Source: Pochonia chlamydosporia 170
Lineage: Eukaryota > Ascomycota > Sordariomycetes > Hypocreales > Clavicipitaceae
Assembly: GCF_001653235.2 (NCBI RefSeq)
Contig: NW_019154073.1
Span: 1-11,681 of the forward strand
Direction: 5' to 3'
Length of the DNA: 11,681 nucleotides
A program made the position numbers and the translations under genes. Within the stretch, counting starts at the first letter, position 1, and each line of letters opens with the position of its first letter. The notes below the pieces were generated by a model. It was not told the origin of the DNA and searched no databases. It saw nothing but the letters and a program-made list of their open reading frames with translations. Shown one piece after another: positions 1-6,777 of this stretch.

Positions 1-808
1 GGGCTACTGCATATACTGCTCTCCTGGCCGCTACTGCTGACGTTCCGCGTACTGTATTGTTAACAAACCGTAGCTGTGAGACAACCTTACTTGCCGTAAG
101 CGACCATTTATCGATGTGCGTGCTAAAAGTGAGCCTGCGGTCAAGCCAGACCCCCAGCCAACGCATTGCCTTTGGTGCCTTAACCTCCTGGCCTTGGTGG
201 CAGACTGCTGGGGAGCTTCTGTTCCTTTTTCTGGAGAAGTGCATAACCTCTGTCTTGTCTGGGTCGAAGGAAAAAGCCTCCTGTTGCCCCCATGCTTCCA
301 TTGCAGCAATCGCCGCGTTTGCTTTTACAGTGGTCTCTTCTAGACTGTCTCCTGTGAAGAGCATTGCTGTATCGTCTGCGTAGCCATACCTCTCCGTTGC
401 TCCTGGAAGGGAGTAGATAGGGGTGGTGGCTAGGAGATAGAGAATCGGTGATATCGGCGAGCCCTGAGGGAGGCCGCAGGGTAACTCTGCGGGTTCTGTT
501 TTAGCGTCCTGGAATCTAACGAGAGCTTTGCGGTGGGAGACAAAGTGATAGATCCAACAAATCAGGAAATCCGGCCATCCCTGTTGTCGGAGTCGTAGGA
601 CTAGCCTATAGGGGAGGATAGCATCAAAGGCCCCTTTTACATCCATTGTGACAAGTGTAGCGACCTTGCCGTTACCTAAGGCACGTTCAACATCGTAGAG
701 AAGTGCAGTGACGATGTCTGTCGCGCTTCTTTTGGGCAGTGCCCCAGCCTGGTTAGGGTGGAGGACCTTGTACTTGACGGCTAGGTAGGCGAGACGGCGG
801 CCAATTAT
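1..808 (-). pseudogene. LINE A ORF2, continuation after in-frame stop: reverse transcriptase palm and thumb
   Basis: Reading on in the same frame past the TGA at 811-809 gives about 269 further codons with no other stop, to the window edge. They carry the core of a LINE reverse transcriptase. Motif A has a catalytic Asp (codon 643-641) in an MDVKGAFDAI context. There is a LPQGSPISPIL motif, YADD (codons 382-371), and the downstream DPDKTEVMHF and RWLGVWLD motifs shared with LINE B. The segment has no convincing start of its own and is best read as the rest of ORF2 cut off by one nonsense change. Thumb, RNase H and C-terminal zinc motif would follow beyond base 1. The sequence shows homology and the stop; loss of function is inferred. 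Confidence 0.85.
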
Positions 809-2392
809 TCATTCTAGGCCTTTAGACAGGCAGGAAAGGAGGGAGATAGGGCGCCACGCGGAGACATCACTAAGGTCTCTCTTATTGAGTTTCGGAATCA
901 TTACCACCTCTGCTGTTTTAAAGGCAGTTGGGTGGTATCCTAGGGTGAGGCAAGCGTTATAGAGGAGTGTGGTGACATGCGAAATGCTTGGCCAGATTGC
1001 TTGGAGCATTTTTGTTGTAATACCGTCCATTCCAGGAGTAGTATTTCCCGTTTTAAGTAGCGCATCCTGGGCTTCACTGGTTGAGATGTGTGCCGAGAAA
1101 GGGATTTGTTGGGTTGGCGAAACTATAGGGGTCCATGGATCTGGGATATCATCTGATACGTCCCGTCTTTCGAGCTTCTCCTTGCGTAGGACATTAGCGC
1201 GTTCTAAGTTTGTTGTGTAGACTTCGCTTCCGTGTTGGATTGGCGGAGGTTGTAGCTGTTGCCTTGGCTTTATCCAGCGAGTAATCTGGAATACGTCAGC
1301 TGGGTCTGTAATATCTGCAACAATAGTGCGCCAGAAGTTTCGCTTTGCACGGCGGACAATGTGTTTAAAGTAGATCCTAGCGCGTTGAACTTCCTCTCCA
1401 TGCTGGGTTTCTGTTGTGTATCGAGCAGCGCGAAGATTCTCATGTGCTTCGTTACACTCTTTGCTCCACCAAGGATTCTGTCGGGCTCTCTTTCCTTTAC
1501 TCAATCGGCCGCAAGCTCTTGCTGCGTCTTGCAGGATTTGTAGGAGTTGTCCAGCAGTATCATCAATATCTTGTCTGGTGCAGATGAACGTTGGTAGCGA
1601 TAGGGCTGCGCTGGCCACGTGTTTTGTAAATGCCTTGATTTCCTCCGGTAGAGTGACGTGGATTTTTCCCGAAGTCCTAGGGCTGCTCTCGTTGTCTGGA
1701 ATCTCTGTACTAATCGTGTAATGCAGCGATCCAGTGGTAAGGTGATCTTCCACGGTTGTAGTAGCTGTAGAGATATTAGAGAAGACCAGGTCAATTGTGC
1801 TAGATCTTTTGTTTAGCCTTGGCATTGTTGTTGACGTTTCTGGGTCGTTTAGAAGGATTAGGTTGTGTTCTTGTGTCCAATTGAAGATCCTTGTACCATC
1901 CTGCGATGCCCTCCGATCTGCCTGCCATAACGGATAAAAGGCGTTCATGTCTCCTGCGACCACACATCGGTTTGGAGGGGCCCATGACTCGATGAGATTC
2001 AGCGAAACCTCTTCCTCTGGTCTGTTGTAAATGTTGAGGATTGTGGTTCCGTTCACTTGGACCCAGAGAAGGTCTCGGTGACGTGCTGGGAGAAGTTGTT
2101 CAGCTTGGATATTCTTATCTTTCCGCAGGTAGGTTAGTACTCGTGGCCGTGTTATATTATTAGTCCAACTGTCAACGGGGCTAAAACAGAGGAAGCCAAG
2201 ATGGCGCTGTGTTCTGCAGACCCTTTTCTGTGCGTTGTAAGATGTGTTTGGTTCCTGTATGAGTACTATATTGTAGCCCTCCTGAAAAGCAAGTTGGAGG
2301 GCCGCGCAGTGGGCTCCCTCGCCTTTGTCTACGTTTGCTTGGAATATTTTTAGCGTAGTCTTTAGGGGGTTTCTATTTCGCGCGATTCTCAT
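809..2392 (-). CDS. LINE A ORF2 protein, N-terminal part: APE-type endonuclease and start of reverse transcriptase
   Basis: The 527-residue frame starts at ATG 2392 and ends at TGA 811-809. Residues about 13-230 form an exonuclease-endonuclease-phosphatase fold with N20 (FQANV), E47 (IQEP), D148 and N150 (GDMN), D201 (TIDLVF) and H224. It nicks target DNA to prime reverse transcription. The usual Ser-Asp-His near the end reads Ser-Leu-His (L223), so a supporting Asp appears lost. A linker holds NPWW (about 307-310). RT begins at about 395, with GNTTPGMDGIT (449-459), the MIPK motif and the AWRPISLLSC motif. The frame stops in KGLE followed by TGA, where LINE B has Arg (CGT). Full Tad ORF2 proteins are over 1,000 residues, so this is a truncated product. 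Its start overlaps the ORF1 stop by four bases, suggesting coupled re-initiation. Confidence 0.9.
   Translation of the reverse strand: MRIARNRNPLKTTLKIFQANVDKGEGAHCAALQLAFQEGYNIVLIQEPNTSYNAQKRVCRTQRHLGFLCFSPVDSWTNNITRPRVLTYLRKDKNIQAEQLLPARHRDLLWVQVNGTTILNIYNRPEEEVSLNLIESWAPPNRCVVAGDMNAFYPLWQADRRASQDGTRIFNWTQEHNLILLNDPETSTTMPRLNKRSSTIDLVFSNISTATTTVEDHLTTGSLHYTISTEIPDNESSPRTSGKIHVTLPEEIKAFTKHVASAALSLPTFICTRQDIDDTAGQLLQILQDAARACGRLSKGKRARQNPWWSKECNEAHENLRAARYTTETQHGEEVQRARIYFKHIVRRAKRNFWRTIVADITDPADVFQITRWIKPRQQLQPPPIQHGSEVYTTNLERANVLRKEKLERRDVSDDIPDPWTPIVSPTQQIPFSAHISTSEAQDALLKTGNTTPGMDGITTKMLQAIWPSISHVTTLLYNACLTLGYHPTAFKTAEVVMIPKLNKRDLSDVSAWRPISLLSCLSKGLE
2389..2392 (-). promoter_or_regulatory. 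ATGA stop/start overlap between ORF1 and ORF2
   Basis: On the minus strand the ORF1 stop TGA and the ORF2 start ATG share bases in ATGA. Such overlaps in bicistronic LINEs are associated with translation of ORF2 by re-initiation after ORF1 termination. No second promoter or internal entry site is visible, so this junction is the simplest explanation for how ORF2 is translated. Confidence 0.75.
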
Positions 2393-4557
2393 TTACATCC
2401 GCGTGTGGTGATGCGTCGTATTTTGCTTGGTGACTGGTCTCGCCTTCTGGCAGCTAGTGGAGGGCTGCTAGGCGGCGAGTGAGTGGCTGAAGTTCGTCTA
2501 GGTGTACGTACTCCAATGATTTCTCGGGAGGTGGTTTCACTAGGTGGTTCCAGGGCGGTGGCTTCGCTTGGTGGCTCTATGTCGTCAGTTTGGGGTTGGG
2601 GTCGGAACTGCTTTTTAATGGTGAAGTACCGGTCTCTAGTCGTGCTGGTACTGGTTATAGAATTTTGCTTGGTGACTGCGTGCAATGCACCCTTCCCGGT
2701 GATATAGGAATAGTGTTTGGGAGTAGCCTGCAAGCTTGGTGTATTGTTGGTGTTTGGTAGGCGAGGCTGTACGGGTTTAGGTAGGACTTCTTCTATACCT
2801 TCCTCCTCTGCTTCCTCTGTGTCCTCGACTTCTTCTGCTTCTTCTGTTTCATCTTCATCTATATCCTCTTCTTCCTCTCTCTCTTCTAGTATCTCTCCTC
2901 CTCTCTCTTTGCTTTCTGTGTTATATTCTGAGTTTGTTTCTGGGACCTGGGTTGTCTGAATTGGCTCTATGCCGCTCATCTCGGCATCCTGTAGCGGGCG
3001 GGCGTCTTCATCACCCTCCTCAGCAAGGGCGGTTTGGTCACTGTCAGTTTGCTGTGTATTGTTCTTTCGTTTAAAGTCTTCTTGTCCTAGTTGCCTGGCG
3101 TAAATAAGCTGAGTCTTTGAGAGTTTCTGGAAATTGTCGCGAAGTTTCTGTGGGCGGGCGTAGCAGTTCTCGTAGTTGGCTTTATGTGCGCCATAGCAGT
3201 TCGCGCATTTTGTCGTATTATCGCACCTGTCAGCGCTATGCGCATTATCCTTGATACCACAGCGAACACAGACTTTTGCAGCGATACAGCGAGTTGGCGG
3301 GTGAAAGTTCCAACAGTGGGTGCACTGAGACAGTTTCTTTGGTTTAGTAAGTTTAAACGAGTAGCCTCCCTGTCCGAGTAACCGGAAGTTGCTTTTCAGC
3401 GGCTTAAGGAATGAGATAACTAGTGTTGCTTTGGTTGGATCCTCATTATTGGGCTTTTGTGAGACATGCCATCGTTCTGGCTTTTGCCCTGTTTGGGCTT
3501 TAATCTCTTCTCCAATTGTTGTCTCGAAGTCCAGAAGGGTGCCGTCCCAAGAGTGGATAGTCTTAGGGAAGTTCTTGATCAGGTAGGTGTGCCATGGGAT
3601 TTGTTTCTCTGCAATATCTAGGTCTATACATGGGCCCCATTCGTTCTGCTTCTCTAGAATGAGCTGCTGGATTTTCTCGTTCCGGGCCACAATTGCCCAT
3701 CCTGTATTTGTTGGTTTGATGTCTTGGATGTCATGGGATGCAATAGCAAGCTTGTCTTTTAGTGCAAGGCGGATCTGTAGGCCCTTCTCGAAGAAGGAGG
3801 AGCCATTCTTCAAGCGGAGTAGGACCCTGCGATCGGTGCGATCCGCAATAGTTGTGTTTTGGCGGCGGTGGGGTTGCACGTGCACATCCCCTGGTGCCTG
3901 GCGTGAGGCATATTCCGCGATGTTGGCGAAGCTCACCGACTTGTCGGTTCTGGTGTTTTCTTTGGCGGCTATGCCTGTTATCCCCGTTGGCATAGGTTTG
4001 TTCTTCTCCGTGGGTGCAATTAGAGCTGCAGTAAGCCGGTTTGCTGGTATTAAGGGTTTCTCTGCGTGGGCAAAGCGGTTCCAGTGTTGGAGGAGGGTGT
4101 TCTGGAACCCATTGGCGATATATAGTCCGTATCCTGTGGTGAATTTTCGGGTGCACGCTGTAATCGCCTCTGCGTAAGTTCTAAGGACCTCTGCGCGCAC
4201 ATCTAGTCTCTCTTTTTCCTTTCTGATAATATCTTCAGTCTCCGCTTCTAGATCGAAAGCTAGGGCGGGTGTTTCGGTGGCGTTATGTTCTTCTGCAAGG
4301 GCTGAGAATCTGTTGGTTGTGCTGTCTTTGGCTGTATCCGGATTTCTATTGCGACGGTATCCTCTGCTCCTGTGATATGCCGTGGGATTGCGAGTTGGGC
4401 TACTGCTAGGTAGAAATGGTTGCAGAGTTACCGGAGGACCTGTCTTCAGGAGCTGCTCGCGAGCTCCAAAATTGAAGTCATCGGGGAAATGCTGGTCACT
4501 TCCTGCATGCAGAGCCCTGGCGCTACGCTCTGGCGTGGCTGGATAGGAGGCTACCAT
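2389..4557 (-). CDS. LINE A ORF1 protein: gag-like RNA-binding protein with three zinc knuckles
   Basis: The first in-frame ATG is at 4557-4555, giving 722 residues; the frame extends two codons further to a GTG at 4563, and a TAA lies upstream in frame. Residues about 240-400 are a conserved-looking basic/aromatic region of the kind that precedes the knuckles in LINE gag proteins. Three CCHC knuckles follow: C412-C415-H419-C424, C430-C433-H440-C445 and C451-C454-H458-C465. After them come a strongly acidic Glu/Asp tract (about 556-590), a repeated EPPSE motif (about 661-674) and a basic Arg/Ser/Pro-rich tail (about 685-722) that could act as a nuclear signal. By family knowledge it coats the element RNA and forms the ribonucleoprotein with ORF2 protein. 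The frame is intact and ends at the TGA overlapping the ORF2 ATG. Confidence 0.88.
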   Translation of the reverse strand: MVASYPATPERSARALHAGSDQHFPDDFNFGAREQLLKTGPPVTLQPFLPSSSPTRNPTAYHRSRGYRRNRNPDTAKDSTTNRFSALAEEHNATETPALAFDLEAETEDIIRKEKERLDVRAEVLRTYAEAITACTRKFTTGYGLYIANGFQNTLLQHWNRFAHAEKPLIPANRLTAALIAPTEKNKPMPTGITGIAAKENTRTDKSVSFANIAEYASRQAPGDVHVQPHRRQNTTIADRTDRRVLLRLKNGSSFFEKGLQIRLALKDKLAIASHDIQDIKPTNTGWAIVARNEKIQQLILEKQNEWGPCIDLDIAEKQIPWHTYLIKNFPKTIHSWDGTLLDFETTIGEEIKAQTGQKPERWHVSQKPNNEDPTKATLVISFLKPLKSNFRLLGQGGYSFKLTKPKKLSQCTHCWNFHPPTRCIAAKVCVRCGIKDNAHSADRCDNTTKCANCYGAHKANYENCYARPQKLRDNFQKLSKTQLIYARQLGQEDFKRKNNTQQTDSDQTALAEEGDEDARPLQDAEMSGIEPIQTTQVPETNSEYNTESKERGGEILEEREEEEDIDEDETEEAEEVEDTEEAEEEGIEEVLPKPVQPRLPNTNNTPSLQATPKHYSYITGKGALHAVTKQNSITSTSTTRDRYFTIKKQFRPQPQTDDIEPPSEATALEPPSETTSREIIGVRTPRRTSATHSPPSSPPLAARRRDQSPSKIRRITTRGCK

Positions 4558-4719
4558 TGCCACGGCAGCGCAGCAGCGCTTGGGGTATCTTTGGGAGCTT
4601 GGTTTGCTGCAAGAAGTTTATTCTCTACGTCGCTATCTGTCTACAAGGTAGGTACCCCTGTAGATGTAGGAGGAGAGTTGGGGTAGGGTAGAGGAAGCCA
4701 TTACTCTACATGGGTAGGG
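4558..4719 (-). other. LINE A leader (5' UTR), possibly interrupted by the DNA transposon
   Basis: This stretch precedes ORF1 and has no ORF of note. It is unusually full of TCTAC/GTAGA words on both strands, including a near-hairpin around 4638-4662 (TCTACA with TGTAGA arms). A GGGTAGGGTAGAGG word occurs at 4681-4694 and is nearly repeated across the transposon insertion point. The same word pattern resumes at 6776-6801, so the flanks were probably continuous before insertion. Tad-type LINEs have internal promoters in the leader, but I cannot identify one here. Confidence 0.5.
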
Positions 4720-4721
4720 TA
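4720..4721. repeat. TA target-site duplication, left copy
   Basis: TA directly abuts the left inverted repeat and is matched by TA at the right end. TA duplication is the rule for the Tc1/mariner superfamily, including Fot1/pogo. Since TA is itself palindromic, the exact base where element and duplication meet cannot be fixed. Confidence 0.85.
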
Positions 4722-4779
4722 CTCGTGCCACGCCCCACTTTATTTGGAACTCGCGAGCTCGCACCATCTAAAGATGGTG
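4722..4779 (+). repeat. Left terminal inverted repeat, 58 bp
   Basis: It begins CTCGTGCCACGCC and is the exact reverse complement of 6718-6775. It contains the palindrome CTCGCGAG (4750-4757) and, at its inner end, an 8-bp hairpin CACCATCT-AA-AGATGGTG (4762-4779). These symmetric motifs could be protein contact sites for the transposase. Confidence 0.95.
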
Positions 4780-4858
4780 TCACAAAACTTACACCACTGG
4801 GCCAAAAGGGAGAACTCCACTTAAGAGGGTGGATTTTCTGCTTCATATTATGTGCGAC
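4780..4858 (+). other. 79-bp segment present only at the left end, flanked by ATGGTG repeats
   Basis: At the right end the terminal repeat runs straight from ATGGTG into CTCACCACC (read inward). At the left end ATGGTG occurs twice, at 4774-4779 and 4859-4864, with this segment between. Either a piece was inserted at the left with a 6-bp duplication, or the right end lost it by recombination or slippage between the short repeats. It has no ORF. Confidence 0.75.
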
Positions 4859-4867
4859 ATGGTGCTC

Positions 4868-4918
4868 ACCACCAAAATAGCCACACCACCAAAATAGCCA
4901 CACCTCCAATATAGCCAC
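4868..4918 (+). repeat. Left subterminal array: three 17-bp iterons
   Basis: Three tandem units occupy 4868-4884, 4885-4901 and 4902-4918. The first two are identical, ACCACCAAAATAGCCAC; the third is ACCTCCAATATAGCCAC. Two units in inverse orientation occur at the right end, followed in both cases by the same TTTTGCAGACTCTC (ending at 4932 on the left). Repeated subterminal words in DNA transposons are commonly transposase binding sites; that role is inferred. Confidence 0.85.
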
Positions 4919-4985
4919 TTTTGCAGACTCTCGGTCAACAATACGCTTCTGCTCAACCAATTCTCAATATTGCGGCTGGAAAAAT

Positions 4986-6662
4986 ATGGAATCTAGGATC
5001 CAAGAAGCTGTAAATCATATCCGACGTTTTCCTGACGCCAAAATAGCCACTGTGGCGAAGGAATTCGGCGTGCCACGCAATCTACTCCGTTACCGCCTCG
5101 AGGGTCGGTCGCCCAAGAATGGCCAGCCTGCGGCCAATACTAAGTTATCGCGTGCAGAAGAGAGTGCGCTATGCCGATACATCGACCGTCTTGACAGAAT
5201 TAACCTTGCAGTGCGACCAGAGTTTGTTACGGACGCGGCCAACTACATACTCCGCGAGCGGACCTCCCAATCACAGGCTGGCGATCTGCTCCTGGTTGGT
5301 CCAAATTGGACCACCCGCTTCCTAACACGACACAAATATAGCAAACGGTTACAGAAGAAGCTTCACGCTGACCGTCAGGCATCGGAAGACCTCAGCCGAG
5401 TGGCCGAGTACTTCCAGAAGCTCTCTGATATATGCGAGAGAGAGGGGATATTGCCTGATGACACCTGGAATATGGACGAGACTGGTTTCCGTATCGGCGT
5501 TGGTAAAGATCAGTTGATTGTTACCAAGCGAAAGAGAGCCCACTACTTTGGGATTCCTGAAAATAGGGAGTCTGCGACGGCGATCGAGGCCATATCGGCG
5601 GGTGGGCAGTACATTCCTGCTTTCTTGATCGTGGCTGGACAAGTTCATATGGCGCAATGGTATACGCAACCAGAATTACACCCAGACACGGCTATCATCC
5701 CGACCCCAACCGGCTATACGAACGACCAAGTGGGCTTAGAATGGCTTAAACACTTCGACAAGCACACGGCGAAGAAGACAGTGGGCAAAAAGCGCCTACT
5801 AATCCTTGACGGTCATGGCTCACACCACACAAAGGAATTCATTGCGTACTGCGATGCCCACGGTATTGTGCCCTTCGGTTTGCCTCCAAACCTTACCCAC
5901 TTACTACAACCACTGGATGTTGTGGTCTTCCAGCCATTGAAACACTGCCACGCAAAGGCGCTTGACCTCATGGTTCGAGATGGGCTCGTCAACATCACCA
6001 AGATTGAGTTCCTCAGCTGCATTGAAGAGGTCCGTAGACAGGCATTCAAGGAAAGCACGATTCTGACTTCGTTCAAGAAGACTGGAATTTGGCCATTCAA
6101 CCCACAGCCAGTTCTCAAGATTCTAGAAGAACGCCAAGCAAAGAAGACACCGTCGCCTCCTTCAAGCTCGGGAGGTCTGCATTCATCACCATTTTCGACA
6201 CCATTGACACTTAGACAGATGAATAAGGTGGCGGACAAGCTAGAGGATTTCCTTGAAGAAGACCAGCACCTGGACCCGGAGTTTGCGCACGATATTGGCC
6301 GGTTTATCAGAGGGTCCCTGATAAGACCTACAGAGCTGCTACAGACGAAGAGGGATCTAGGGAGGACGCAATATGCGCAGCGCGTTCAAAAACAACGCAG
6401 AGCGATGAAGAATTCACCGCTTCAGTCAGGAGGGGTACTGACAGTGGCCCAGGCTCGGCATATGGTGCGGCAGAGAGAAGAAGACGCAGTTGCTAAGGCG
6501 AGGAAGCTGGTGCAAGCTGCGGATCAGAAGGCAATTAAGGTGGTTAAACGGGGGATATTTGAAGCGGCCAAAGTAGCACGTAAATGGAGGACGTCTGGGA
6601 AGTTAAAACCAGCTATAGTGTACGAGTCTGGGTTATTTCCTAGAGCGTTAAAGAGATTCTAA
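4986..6662 (+). CDS. Fot1/pogo-family transposase (CENP-B HTH, DDE/DDD endonuclease)
   Basis: The 558-residue protein starts at an ATG with A at -3 and G at +4. It catalyses cut-and-paste transposition in the nucleus. Residues about 4-45 are a Psq-type helix-turn-helix (KIATVAKEFGVPRNLLRYRL). Residues about 52-130 are a CENP-B/Tc5 helix-turn-helix (NWTTRFLTRHK). Residues about 160-345 are the DDE_1 nuclease with D164 (WNMDETGF), D275 (LILDGHGSH) and D311 (LLQPLD). The last two are separated by 35 residues, the DD35D spacing of Fot1-like enzymes. GIWPFNPQ (367-374) is a typical post-catalytic motif. A charged, probably coiled-coil C-terminus (about 460-530) follows. Length fits the family, no stop or frameshift is seen, and all three catalytic residues are present. 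Its own element ends would be its substrate. Confidence 0.95.
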   Translation: MESRIQEAVNHIRRFPDAKIATVAKEFGVPRNLLRYRLEGRSPKNGQPAANTKLSRAEESALCRYIDRLDRINLAVRPEFVTDAANYILRERTSQSQAGDLLLVGPNWTTRFLTRHKYSKRLQKKLHADRQASEDLSRVAEYFQKLSDICEREGILPDDTWNMDETGFRIGVGKDQLIVTKRKRAHYFGIPENRESATAIEAISAGGQYIPAFLIVAGQVHMAQWYTQPELHPDTAIIPTPTGYTNDQVGLEWLKHFDKHTAKKTVGKKRLLILDGHGSHHTKEFIAYCDAHGIVPFGLPPNLTHLLQPLDVVVFQPLKHCHAKALDLMVRDGLVNITKIEFLSCIEEVRRQAFKESTILTSFKKTGIWPFNPQPVLKILEERQAKKTPSPPSSSGGLHSSPFSTPLTLRQMNKVADKLEDFLEEDQHLDPEFAHDIGRFIRGSLIRPTELLQTKRDLGRTQYAQRVQKQRRAMKNSPLQSGGVLTVAQARHMVRQREEDAVAKARKLVQAADQKAIKVVKRGIFEAAKVARKWRTSGKLKPAIVYESGLFPRALKRF

Positions 6663-6680
6663 GATTGAGAGTCTGCAAAA

Positions 6681-6714
6681 GTGGCTATATTGGTGGTGTG
6701 GCTGTTTTGGTGGT
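6681..6714 (-). repeat. Right subterminal array: two 17-bp iterons, inverted
   Basis: Read on the minus strand, the units are ACCACCAAAACAGCCAC (6714-6698) and ACCACCAATATAGCCAC (6697-6681), then TTTTGCAGACTCTC to 6667. They mirror the left array but with one unit fewer and one C for T change. Confidence 0.85.
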
Positions 6715-6717
6715 GAG

Positions 6718-6775
6718 CACCATCTTTAGATGGTGCGAGCTCGCGAGTTCCAAATAAAGTGGGGCGTGGCACGAG
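6718..6775 (-). repeat. Right terminal inverted repeat, 58 bp
   Basis: It is the exact reverse complement of 4722-4779, including the CTCGCGAG palindrome and the inner 8-bp hairpin. It joins directly to the subterminal repeat, without the 79-bp segment seen on the left. Confidence 0.95.
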
Positions 6776-6777
6776 TA
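6776..6777. repeat. TA target-site duplication, right copy
   Basis: This TA matches the left one. Removing the element joins GGGTAGGG to TAGAGGGG, giving a word nearly identical to 4681-4694. Confidence 0.85.

Larger units (their letters stand above)
1..4719 (-). mobile_element. LINE A: Tad1-clade non-LTR retrotransposon, 3' end outside window
   Basis: A two-ORF retrotransposon without LTRs reads right to left. ORF1 is gag-like with three CCHC knuckles. ORF2 has an APE-type endonuclease, a linker with a Trp-Trp motif and a reverse transcriptase with YADD. This order is the Tad1/I-group LINE plan known in filamentous fungi. The window cuts the element inside the RT domain, so the expected RNase H, 3' UTR and tail are not visible. 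The 5' boundary is uncertain: the leader runs at least to about 4719, where a DNA transposon begins, and may resume beyond 6777. One TGA in ORF2 makes the copy probably non-autonomous, although the rest of both frames is open, so decay is mild. Confidence 0.88.
4722..6775 (+). mobile_element. Complete Fot1/pogo-type DNA transposon (Tc1/mariner superfamily)
   Basis: The element is 2,054 bp between TA duplications. Its ends are 58-bp inverted repeats (4722-4779 and 6718-6775) that match without a mismatch when compared base by base. A second, subterminal pair carries 17-bp iterons. A single uninterrupted 558-codon transposase fills the middle and its stop lies five bases before the right subterminal repeat. 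Perfect ends, intact target duplication and an open transposase frame point to a recent insertion. The left end is longer than the right by a 79-bp segment and one iteron. Confidence 0.95.

Noticed and set aside
2717..2959. Serine-rich plus-strand frame resembling a low-complexity secreted protein
   Set aside because: It is the antisense reading of the Glu/Asp tract of ORF1.
3587..4177. 196-codon open frame on the plus strand inside ORF1
   Set aside because: It is antisense to the well-supported zinc-knuckle ORF1, and its composition is that of a shadow frame.
1..4563. Repeat-induced point mutation (RIP) of LINE A
   Set aside because: More than 1,500 codons stay open with one stop, which is far too few changes for heavy RIP.
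4679..4720. GGGTAGGG words considered as interstitial telomere repeat
   Set aside because: They are not TTAGGG, are few and irregular, and lie among unrelated GTAGA words.
4868..4918. Short direct repeats considered as a CRISPR-like array
   Set aside because: The units are contiguous without spacers and are mirrored at the other end of a DNA transposon.
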